From Loktanella salsilacus (GTDB taxonomy: Bacteria; Pseudomonadota; Alphaproteobacteria; Rhodobacterales; Rhodobacteraceae): a DNA stretch of 64,000 nucleotides. The stretch's first letter is position 1; every line of letters starts with the position of its first letter. The stretch spans positions 1-64,000 of the forward strand of contig NZ_FOTF01000019.1 in NCBI RefSeq assembly GCF_900114485.1, in the 5' to 3' direction. A program made the position numbers and the translations under genes. The notes beneath the pieces are model-generated. The model searched no databases. It was not told the DNA's origin and saw nothing but the letters and a program-made list of their open reading frames with translations. Shown here piece after piece: positions 1 to 7,287 of this stretch.

Positions 1-1
1 C

Positions 2-50
2 TGTAGAGCGTCAACCACCTTGTCCGCGCGCGACAACCATCTTGGCCGGT
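2..50. repeat. IS21 left terminal repeat array
   Basis: Two direct copies of a CAACCAyCTTG-type unit lie at about 10-26 and 32-50. They match, in inverse orientation, two copies at the right end. In IS21 elements such multiple end repeats are known to bind the IstA transposase. Confidence 0.85.
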
Positions 51-91
51 TTTCAGGCCGCTGAGGTTGGCGTGTCGTTCAATGTTTCTGG

Positions 92-907
92 TTAGGTGTC
101 TCCTTCGTTTTGGTTGTCGGTGATGGTTGTCGGCGGCGTTTCGGCCTGTGCCCTTTTGTTGGAGGCGGCGGCACGCTGACGGAAGCTTTCGGCGTTCATC
201 TCGAGGATGCTCGCGTGATGGACGAGGCGGTCGATGGCCGCTACGGTCATCGCCTTGTCGGGGAAGATCTGATCCCAGCCGCTGAAGGGTTGGTTGGCGG
301 CAATGGCGATGCTGCGGTATTCGTAGCGCCTGGCAATCAGTTCGAAGAGGACGCCGGTTTCAGCCTGATCCTTGTGGGCATATGTGATGTCGTCGAGAAT
401 GATCAGGTCGAACTTATCAAGTTTGGCCAGGGCTGCCTCAAGAACGAGATCGCGTCTTGCAGCCTGAAGCCGTTGCACCAGGTCGCTGGTTCTGGCGTAG
501 AAGACGCGGTGGCCTGCCTCAATCAGAGCATGGCCGATGGCGCAGAGGATGTGCGTCTTACCGGTCCCGGAATTACCGATTGCAATGAGATTGCCGCCAC
601 CATCCAGCCAGTCGCCTGCTGCCAAGGCCGCGACGCGAGCACGTGGCAAGGTGGGCAAGGCCTTGAAGTCGAAGGTTGCCAATGTCTTTCCCGCGGGGAG
701 TTGCGCCTCGTTCAGATGGCGCCGGATGCGGCGCATGTCCCGCTCTGCCAGTTCAAATTCCGCCAGAACGGCAAGGAAGCGAGCGGCTGGCCAGCCTTCG
801 GTATCGGCGCGGGTGGCAATCTCGGCCCAGAGCTTGTGGAAGCTGGGCAGTCGCAGCGCGGTCAGCATGCTGGGCAGCGTGTGGATGTCGATCTCGCGGG
901 CGCTCAT
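92..907 (-). CDS. istB: IstB transposition helper ATPase
   Basis: This 271-aa AAA+ ATPase is the helper of IS21 transposition. Family knowledge: IstB assembles on DNA and recruits and activates the IstA transposase for target capture. The sequence shows a Walker A motif GNSGTGKT (about residues 111-118) and a Walker B-like stretch LIILDDI (about 168-174), as in DnaC/DnaA-related ATPases. The start ATG overlaps the istA stop by 4 bp (ATGA), so translation is probably coupled. Length is normal for IstB and no disruption is seen. Confidence 0.93.
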   Translation of the reverse strand: MSAREIDIHTLPSMLTALRLPSFHKLWAEIATRADTEGWPAARFLAVLAEFELAERDMRRIRRHLNEAQLPAGKTLATFDFKALPTLPRARVAALAAGDWLDGGGNLIAIGNSGTGKTHILCAIGHALIEAGHRVFYARTSDLVQRLQAARRDLVLEAALAKLDKFDLIILDDITYAHKDQAETGVLFELIARRYEYRSIAIAANQPFSGWDQIFPDKAMTVAAIDRLVHHASILEMNAESFRQRAAASNKRAQAETPPTTITDNQNEGDT

Positions 908-2412
908 GCGCTTGCCCCCAGCAGCGCATCGAAGCTGTCCAGAGAGGGATGGGCGACAGCGACATCCTTCGGCAATGCTGTGGCCTTTGGAGCCAACAGC
1001 AACACCAGGGCCTTGGGATCCGGCACGCGACCAGCGTCGAGGTCTGCTGCCAGCAAATGCGCCAACTCCGCTTCACAGGACTGTTCATGGGCGATGGAGA
1101 GCAGATCGACCATTCGGCGGCAGGCGTCGCGGCGCTGAAGGTCCCGCTGCAGCACCTTCCACGCTTCGGCGTATTCGGTGCGGGGAAACAGGCTGTCACG
1201 GTAGATCGAACTCCACAGGGCTTGTGGCTTGCGCCGCAGAGCATGGATGACGTGGTGGTAATTGATGACATGGACGCGATGCCCATCGCCGCGCCCGCGG
1301 GCCCGGGGATGGTTGACGACGAGGGTGCCGCCGAGAAACGCCTCGATGCGATCATCGTACAGATGGACACGCAGGCGCTGACCGATCAGCTGTGACGGTG
1401 CGCTGTAGAAGATGCTTTTGACCAGGAAGCCACCTGTGCGGGTGACAGGCACCACGATCTCGGTGAAGTCAGTGGTGCGCCGCTGCGGCAAAGGCTTCAG
1501 GTGCGTCTGCTCCGCCTGCACAGGCATCGCCCGCTGCTTGTTGCGCCGGGCAACCAGCATGTCGACGAAGCGCCGGTAGTCTTCGATGGATGCGAAGTCG
1601 CGGCTGCCGCGCAGGATCAACGCCTGATCGATAGCTGTCTTGAGATGCCGGTTCTGGGATTCCACCGCCCCGTTCTCGTGGGCCTCACCCCGGTTGTTAC
1701 GGCTGGCATCCATGCCGTAGTGGCCGACAAAGGCATCATAGCGCTTGGTTATATCCTCGCGCTGATCGATGTTCAGATTGCGGAATGCGGCCGAGAGGCT
1801 GTCGGTTCGGTGGTTTTGCGGCACGCCGCCCAGTGACCAGAGGGCTTGCTGGAGGTTCTCGGCCAGCGCCGTGAAGCTTTCCCCGCCGAGAACCACGCCG
1901 ACATGTTCCCACCGGCTGTAGACCATGACGAAGTGGTAGAGCAGGTGCGGGAACGCTTGTCCCGCGATCATTACCCGCAGTTCATCGGCATGGGTGAAGT
2001 CGGACTGAGCCATGTATCCCGGCTCCGGTGTCTGGCGGAAGATGATGTCGCGCTCAGGACCGTTCAGCGCCCGCCACTGCCGCACCCGCCGCTCCAGGGT
2101 CCGCCGGATACGATCGTCTGGAAACGCCACGGGATGCTCGCCCTGAAGATGACGCAACAGGGTGACAGCCTGCAACGCACTGTCGTTCTCCAACAAAGGA
2201 AGAAGTTCGCTCTTCCAGTAGTCTTCAAGGGGGTCCGGCACCGTGCGTGCGTGAACACTCTTGCGGTTGGAAGGCAGGGTCGGGTCAGCATCGAAACGTC
2301 GGGCGGTCCGTTCACTGAACCCGGCGCGGGCAGCCGCGGTGCGCTGACTGTGATTTTGGAGGTCGGTCATGTATACTCTCAATTGCTGGTCGGTGATGAG
2401 TTGATAGGCCAA
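904..2412 (-). CDS. istA: IstA transposase (IS21 family)
   Basis: A DDE-type transposase of about 502 aa, the catalytic protein of the IS21 element. The N-terminus is a helix-turn-helix region (ITDQQLRVYM followed by GFSERTARRF). The rve integrase core follows, with acidic residues in SDFTHADELRV and in the GEAHENGAVES segment. I chose a TTG start at 2412 because GGAGG sits 7 nt upstream and the family N-terminus begins right after it. An ATG at 2370 has only a weak ribosome site, and the frame is open to an ATG at 2487. The gene reads away from the neighbouring IS256 transposase. Confidence 0.92.
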   Translation of the reverse strand: MAYQLITDQQLRVYMTDLQNHSQRTAAARAGFSERTARRFDADPTLPSNRKSVHARTVPDPLEDYWKSELLPLLENDSALQAVTLLRHLQGEHPVAFPDDRIRRTLERRVRQWRALNGPERDIIFRQTPEPGYMAQSDFTHADELRVMIAGQAFPHLLYHFVMVYSRWEHVGVVLGGESFTALAENLQQALWSLGGVPQNHRTDSLSAAFRNLNIDQREDITKRYDAFVGHYGMDASRNNRGEAHENGAVESQNRHLKTAIDQALILRGSRDFASIEDYRRFVDMLVARRNKQRAMPVQAEQTHLKPLPQRRTTDFTEIVVPVTRTGGFLVKSIFYSAPSQLIGQRLRVHLYDDRIEAFLGGTLVVNHPRARGRGDGHRVHVINYHHVIHALRRKPQALWSSIYRDSLFPRTEYAEAWKVLQRDLQRRDACRRMVDLLSIAHEQSCEAELAHLLAADLDAGRVPDPKALVLLLAPKATALPKDVAVAHPSLDSFDALLGASA

Positions 2413-2542
2413 TCCTGATCCTCCGTTTGACGGCAGAGGATCCCAGTTTACCAACCCGCAGCGACCAGCACCTATTCCCAAAATCAATCAGGCCGGTGGG
2501 GCTACCCTCCAGACGGGCAAGCCCGTCTTCCGTCCAGCCCCA

Positions 2543-2590
2543 CCGGCCAAGGTGGTTGTCGGCACCGGCCAAGATGGTTGTCGCTCAACA
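2543..2590. repeat. IS21 right terminal repeat array
   Basis: Two direct copies of CCGGCCAAGrTGGTTGTC lie at 2543-2560 and about 2566-2583. They are inverse copies of the left-end units. The outermost bases (ending CTCAACA at 2590) define the right tip of the element. Confidence 0.85.
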
Positions 2591-3920
2591 CAGAACCTCA
2601 CAAGGAGCGATACGCCATGAAGGAAGATACAACGATCCTGCCATTTCGCCAATCGGAAACGATCGTCGATCCGTTGACAGAGCTTGCTCGGCAAGGTGCT
2701 CGTCGGATGCTGGCGGAAGCGCTGAAGGCCGAGGCTGATGCCTTTGTCGCCAGTTTTGCCGATGAGCAGCTGGAAGACGGGCGTCAGCGGATCGTGCGGC
2801 ATGGATTTGGCCCTGAACGGAAGATTCAGACGGGGATCGGTGCTCTGGATGTCCGGCGGCCCAAGGTGCGCGACCGGATGGCGTCCTCTGATGGGGCAGA
2901 AAAGATCCGCTTTACCTCGAACATTCTGCCGAAATGGGCGCGCCGCTCGATCAGCTTGGACGCGCTGCTGCCTGTTCTTTATCTGAAGGGCATATCGACG
3001 GGCGATTTCCAGGACGCGCTGTCGGCCATCATGGGGCCGGATGCGCCCAACCTCTCGCCAAGCGTCATCTCGCGTCTGACTGCCGGATGGCAGGTTCAAT
3101 ATGATGCCTGGGCACGGCGGGATCTGTCTGCCCGCCACTACGTCTACATCTGGGCGGACGGCGTCTATCTTCAGGCGCGGATGGAGGAAAATGCCGAATG
3201 CATGCTGGTGATCATCGGCGCGACACCGGAGGGCAAGAAAGAGCTGATCGGCTTTCAGGTCGGCCTGCGGGAGAGCGCGCAGAGCTGGCATGAGTTGCTG
3301 ACCGACATCAAAGGCCGCGGGCTGTCCGTCGCACCGGAAATTGCGGTTGGGGATGGAGCCATGGGGTTCTGGAACGCACTGGACAAAACGTTTCCAGGCA
3401 CAAAGCACCAACGGTGTTGGGTGCATAAGGTAAAGAACGTCCAGAACTGTTTTCCCAAGCAGATGGCCCCGGCGGTCAAGTCAGATCTGGACGACATCCA
3501 GCACGCCGGAACGCGCGCAGAAGCCGATGCTGCGTTGGCAGTTTTCTCCGAAAAGTATGGCGTCAAATACCCAAAAGGTGTTGCCTGCCTGACAAAGGAC
3601 GAAGAGGCGATGCTTGCATTCTTCGACTTCCCAGCTGAGCATTGGGGCCATCTGCGCACCTCGAACCCGATTGAAAGCGTGTTCGCCACTGTTCGGCACC
3701 GAACGGTGAGGACCAAAGGGGCGCTGTCACAAAAGACCGCAAAGCTGATGGTCTTCACCCTCATTCAGGCAGCATCGAAAAAATGGCTGCGCCTCAAGGG
3801 CAGAAATCAGTTGCCAAAGGTTCTCGAAGGAATCAAATTCAACGACGGTGTCGAAGTGACCAACGACACCGAAAACCGCGCCGCCTGATGATGCGCGTCA
3901 CCCAAATTCAAGCATAGCTC
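2591..3920 (+). mobile_element. IS256-family element, 5' end interrupted by the IS21 element
   Basis: An intact transposase gene is followed by a short 3' tail whose CGTCACCC...ATAGCTC-like sequence (3896-3920) I infer to be the right end of the IS. Its left end is missing from this side: the IS21 element ends at 2590, only 26 bp before the transposase start codon. The missing left end presumably lies left of the window. The right boundary is approximate. Confidence 0.7.
2617..3888 (+). CDS. IS256-family (Mutator-type) transposase
   Basis: This DDE transposase of about 423 aa would move its own insertion sequence. Candidate catalytic acids are D about 180 (WADGVY), D about 246 (VGDGAMGFW) and E about 353 (SNPIESVFATVR), the IS256/Mutator signature. 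The zinc/helical region HQRCWVHKVKN lies between the second D and the E. The start at 2617 has AAGGAG 9 nt upstream; an in-frame codon further upstream (2578) lies inside the IS21 tip and is unlikely. The reading frame is full length. Its native promoter has probably been replaced or separated by the IS21 insertion. Confidence 0.92.
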   Translation: MKEDTTILPFRQSETIVDPLTELARQGARRMLAEALKAEADAFVASFADEQLEDGRQRIVRHGFGPERKIQTGIGALDVRRPKVRDRMASSDGAEKIRFTSNILPKWARRSISLDALLPVLYLKGISTGDFQDALSAIMGPDAPNLSPSVISRLTAGWQVQYDAWARRDLSARHYVYIWADGVYLQARMEENAECMLVIIGATPEGKKELIGFQVGLRESAQSWHELLTDIKGRGLSVAPEIAVGDGAMGFWNALDKTFPGTKHQRCWVHKVKNVQNCFPKQMAPAVKSDLDDIQHAGTRAEADAALAVFSEKYGVKYPKGVACLTKDEEAMLAFFDFPAEHWGHLRTSNPIESVFATVRHRTVRTKGALSQKTAKLMVFTLIQAASKKWLRLKGRNQLPKVLEGIKFNDGVEVTNDTENRAA

Positions 3921-4238
3921 CACGATGTGCACATTGAAACGAGGGTTGCGACGGATCGCAGAGCTCATGCACAAGGGAGACGAACCATGTCACGTAAAAG
4001 GTAGTTCGGGATCTCCCGGGGCGACCAGACCCGGTGAGCGGCATCGTGCGAGCCGTCCGTATGCTTTCGAAGCCATTTCGCAGAATCGACTTCAAAAAGA
4101 GGAAGCGCCCTGAAATCGCCAATCAACTGGCTCGATGAAAAGTGGTCCAGCCTTGCGCGCCATTTCTCAGTCGACTTCGAGCTCATACGAGGTTCCCCTA
4201 CCCGCTCATATTAACGACCTTTGGAAAAAAACTGGACC
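3921..4238. other. non-coding stretch after the IS256 element
   Basis: No open frame here shows a credible start with a ribosome site or a recognisable product. The short overlapping frames on both strands look random. It may be scar DNA between mobile elements. Confidence 0.5.
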
Positions 4239-4703
4239 CTATCTTTGTGCCGCCCGCATCTCATCAGTCATCATTCTTATCTGATTAAGAGCTTCTTGGT
4301 TAATGTTACCGGGCACAATGAACGTCGCTTTCGAGTATGCAACTTCAAAGTTTCCATAAATCCCATTTACGACTTCCGAGCTAAAAATTTGTATATCAAT
4401 ACTTCCATAGCAGAGTCCGTTTACATATCTTTTTGTATTTACGGATATTGCAACTTCATGGAAATTGACATCATCAGAAACAATATAGCCAAGATTTCGG
4501 AGCCTGTCTTCCGCATAGGTCTTCGCCTCGCCAAGGTTCGTCCAGCAGCCATCATAGGCATCGTCATATACTGCGACCTTCAACGCACCAAAAGTCGTAG
4601 GGTTGAGGTTCCCAGACACCCAAGCCGCGGCCATGCTAGGCAGTATGCCAGCAATCAGTACGAAAGCTCCAACAGCAAGTCTCACAGCTCTAGCAGTCGT
4701 CAT
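4239..4703 (-). CDS. hypothetical secreted protein
   Basis: A 154-aa protein I do not recognise. The N-terminus is a clear Sec signal peptide: Arg-containing n-region, hydrophobic core LAVGAFVLIAGILP and an Ala-rich cleavage region before WVSG. The mature part (about 125 aa) is mixed alpha/beta with two cysteines that could form a disulfide. The start at 4703 is preceded by AAGGA about 10 nt upstream; an ATG at 4772 in frame lacks a comparable site. Codon use is AT-richer than the housekeeping genes to the right, which fits acquired DNA. Confidence 0.6.
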   Translation of the reverse strand: MTTARAVRLAVGAFVLIAGILPSMAAAWVSGNLNPTTFGALKVAVYDDAYDGCWTNLGEAKTYAEDRLRNLGYIVSDDVNFHEVAISVNTKRYVNGLCYGSIDIQIFSSEVVNGIYGNFEVAYSKATFIVPGNINQEALNQIRMMTDEMRAAQR

Positions 4704-5123
4704 TCTTGACAGTCCTTTTAAATATGACAGTGAACCTATACGTCCACCACCGAAAGTAAGGGGTGGCAGCACTCAAAAAAAGTGGCTTTTTCAAAGATTA
4801 TGGCGCTGGGCATCACCTTAGACGTGGCTCAGCTCGCAAAAATGGCACGCCAATTTTCAGCTATAGAGGGTTAGTTTAGGCTGATGTGTTGAATGAATGA
4901 GGCTTGTCGGTTCTGCAAATCGCGTTATCCACCCGTCATTCTTGACTTTTCGCCTGTCAATAAAATCTATTTGTATTTGGCTGGCATACAGACCTTGGCG
5001 GGCGACCACCAGCAGTGGTCATATCGACAGAGCAGTGACTCTGCACAACCAGATCAGCAGCTGCAAACAATAGCTTAAGTTATGCCAAAACTTATCCAGC
5101 AAATGGCGAGCCACTCAACGCCA
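4704..5123. other. AT-rich non-coding region
   Basis: About 420 bp with only short random-looking frames on both strands. It presumably carries the promoter of the leftward secreted-protein gene. No RNA gene, repeat or terminator with a clear stem and U-run was seen. Confidence 0.45.
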
Positions 5124-5375
5124 TCACAATCTTTGCCTTAGTTTTTCCAAGTCTGCGGAAAGTTCTTGAAGAGAACGTGTTGGCCTCGCGTCTGCATCAA
5201 TCATACCAACAACCGCTATTTCATGTTCGAGCACTAAAGGGTTGCTACCCAGCAATGCGTCTCTAATCTCGACAAGAGTCGAAATAATTTTATCTAAAGC
5301 CATCAGCAAAACGCCCGTAATAAACATTGCCAGTGCGTGAACAATAAAGAAAGAGTTATCAACCAACGCTAACAT
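5124..5375 (-). CDS. small membrane protein, start uncertain
   Basis: From the first ATG the product is 83 aa, with a hydrophobic segment (about residues 11-27, HALAMFITGVLLMALDK) and an acidic, helical cytoplasmic tail. The same frame stays open and hydrophobic upstream (AYICFGFSALGL), as if a first membrane helix were missing, back to a TAA near 5475. I see no ATG, GTG or TTG in that extension. The gene may start at a rare codon, be truncated, or carry a frameshift. No family recognised. The 265 bp beyond it (to 5640) shows no gene. Confidence 0.45.
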   Translation of the reverse strand: MLALVDNSFFIVHALAMFITGVLLMALDKIISTLVEIRDALLGSNPLVLEHEIAVVGMIDADARPTRSLQELSADLEKLRQRL

Positions 5376-5640
5376 TAGTCCAAGCGCCGAAAAACCGAAA
5401 CAAATATATGCGAAAATCTTAATTGCCTGCGTTTTTATATCCCCATTTCTGCCAGCCTCAATATACCAGCCTTATTTAATATTATTATGCATATTCAACC
5501 ATAGCAAGCCGCCCATACATCAAGCGCCTTAACTATCTTGAAAATTGAGGCCCAAATGCGAGTCGAGCAGCATCTCAATTGCTGCACTACTGACGGGGAG
5601 AAATCACCGCAACCAGACCAACCGGCCTCAACGAAGCCGA

Positions 5641-6501
5641 TCACGTCGCCTTTCGACCGAAAACCTTTCGCGATGCCCAACCGAATGCCTTTGAAGGCGC
5701 TCCTGCGATTTCGCGGACGTAGCTCGTGACAGAGGCCTCTTGGTCTAAAATCTGTGCAACCTTATCAATGACAAGCTCTTCTTGCTCGCCTATTTTGCCG
5801 TCTGCTTCGGCGATCTCCGTCAACAGCGACACCAATTCGCGTCGAATTGCCTGAAAGTTGCAGTCCGGGTTCGACTTTGCAAAAGCAGCGAATGCTTTGG
5901 TCATCTCGGATATACTATTTTGTGGCGCGTTTTCAATTAATACTTGAATGGCGCTATCGGTGTATTTGGGGTCAAACCCCCACTCCTTCACGAAGTATTC
6001 TTGAACGACAGTAATCTCGCGCGCATCGACCACACCATCGATTGCTGCGACCTTCAAGGCAAAGGCACCCAACATGTCCATGAGCGAAGCACCAAGCAAA
6101 TCTATGGGTGTGTTGATGAATTTCGGTATGACTTCAACACGGCTATCACCATAGTCCCTGAACAACCGCGTTACGCCATAATAGGCACCGCCAGATGCCA
6201 CTGCCGCACCGATGACCCAACCAACAGGGGTCGCGGCGGCTGCACCCAGACCAATTGCCGACATGAAGCCACCAGAAGTAAAGAATGTCGACGCAACAAA
6301 CGTAGATGCTGCAAGGCCTCCTCCGGACGCAGCAACACCGCCGACATCCCAAATCTGTTGAGCACTTTTGGCGATACGAAGCGACGCATAGGCATCCCCT
6401 CCAATCGCCAGTTTTCGCTTGAAACGGAGGGTGTCGGCGACAACCTGTTCCACTTCATTAAAGCTGTGGACCTGCTCTTCATCAGTGTGAATGGTTGTCA
6501 T
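5641..6501 (-). CDS. TerB-domain membrane-associated protein
   Basis: About 286 aa, starting at the ATG that overlaps the stop of the upstream gene (ATGA at 6501), so translational coupling is likely. The N-terminal about 45 residues are acidic/helical. Residues about 55-115 are rich in Gly and Ala with hydrophobic stretches that look membrane-inserting. The C-terminal half is a TerB-like all-helical domain with two paired acidic motifs, AAIDGVVDAREI and AEADGKIGEQEE, the metal-binding pattern of TerB/DjlA-like domains. Family knowledge links TerB modules to tellurite and membrane stress and to phage-defence gene neighbourhoods. The exact role here is unknown. Confidence 0.7.
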   Translation of the reverse strand: MTTIHTDEEQVHSFNEVEQVVADTLRFKRKLAIGGDAYASLRIAKSAQQIWDVGGVAASGGGLAASTFVASTFFTSGGFMSAIGLGAAAATPVGWVIGAAVASGGAYYGVTRLFRDYGDSRVEVIPKFINTPIDLLGASLMDMLGAFALKVAAIDGVVDAREITVVQEYFVKEWGFDPKYTDSAIQVLIENAPQNSISEMTKAFAAFAKSNPDCNFQAIRRELVSLLTEIAEADGKIGEQEELVIDKVAQILDQEASVTSYVREIAGAPSKAFGWASRKVFGRKAT

Positions 6502-7076
6502 TGAACATGTCCTTTCAATGGCGCGAACTGTGCGACAAGGTTCTCTACTTTGCCCCCCAAGTCGCCGGCCCGCATATCTGCGATTGCGCCCTGTGCTATT
6601 CCGAAAATCAACAGGATGGACTTGAGTAATCCGGCAAGGATTGCACCGAAAACCGGTATACCGCCGATCAGTAACGTTATGACCAATGCCAAAGCTACGC
6701 CGAACAGAGTGTTTGGTATCGTTTTGGCAAGTTCCATTGCAAAACTTACGATTTTTCGGCCAATCGCGATGACGTTGCCACCCACTACCGCGGTGCAACG
6801 CGCGACATCTAAAACTACTGACTTGGCATCTGCGGACAAATTAGTTCGGTCTAAAAGCGCTTCAATTTTTCGAAGCGGTAGAGCGTCATCAATGACCTGA
6901 AAGACCTTCGTAAGCTCGACACTGCCTGCGCTTGCTGCTGGTTGCGTCATTTGCTGGACCAACTGGATGAACCCATAAGTATAACCACCTAAAAAGTTGC
7001 GAAATATTATGAGCACATTGATAGCAGCGGAACCGTTGGGATCTATAGCTATTTCTTCATCAGTGCGTTTTTTCAC
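6498..7076 (-). CDS. membrane protein, partner of the TerB protein
   Basis: A 192-aa protein of no family I recognise. The first about 60 residues contain a weakly hydrophobic segment. A long hydrophobic block from about residue 120 to 165 (LFGVALALVITLLIGGIPVF then LLKSILLIFGIAQGAI) predicts two membrane helices. A short charged tail ends in GHVQ, and the stop overlaps the next start by 4 bp. The two genes form a tight operon, so I infer a membrane complex. The DNA is AT-richer than the flanking core genes. Confidence 0.65.
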   Translation of the reverse strand: MKKRTDEEIAIDPNGSAAINVLIIFRNFLGGYTYGFIQLVQQMTQPAASAGSVELTKVFQVIDDALPLRKIEALLDRTNLSADAKSVVLDVARCTAVVGGNVIAIGRKIVSFAMELAKTIPNTLFGVALALVITLLIGGIPVFGAILAGLLKSILLIFGIAQGAIADMRAGDLGGKVENLVAQFAPLKGHVQ

Positions 7077-7287
7077 TCTGGAAAATTACTGATTGATCGA
7101 CACGTAAGAATCGGACGCATTCCATCCTGCTGCATCACAGAAATTTACTATTTCAGGTGACGCGGCACCACAACTCAAGGTAGACATTTTGAGAGCAACT
7201 ATTGGAACAGCCATAGTAGGTCGTTCGGTTGACATTTAATCTGCGCTCAAAGCAATTTTCACGCGACGTCTATTTAAAGGTTCAGTC
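7077..7287. promoter_or_regulatory. divergent intergenic region
   Basis: This region separates the leftward TerB pair from the rightward nuclease-helicase-McrBC cluster, so it should hold promoters for both. A TTGACA lies at 7229-7234, but no good -10 follows at standard spacing. AAAGG at 7276-7280 is the ribosome site of the gene starting at 7288. Confidence 0.4.

Larger units (their letters stand above)
2..2590. mobile_element. IS21-family insertion sequence, complete
   Basis: The element carries an istA/istB pair on the minus strand. Its ends are related inverted repeats: the left end begins TGTAGAGCGTCAACCACC, and the right end read on the minus strand begins TGTTGAGCGACAACCATC. Both ends have a second internal copy of the GACAACCAtCTTGGCCGG unit, the multiple terminal-repeat layout typical of IS21. 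Length is about 2.59 kb, normal for the family. The left flank lies outside the window, so the target duplication cannot be checked. The right end abuts DNA upstream of an IS256-family transposase, which implies insertion into an older element. Confidence 0.9.

Noticed and set aside
2488-3426. 312-codon minus-strand frame across the IS junction
   Set aside because: It spans the IS21 tip and lies antisense to the IS256 transposase, which shows clear family motifs.
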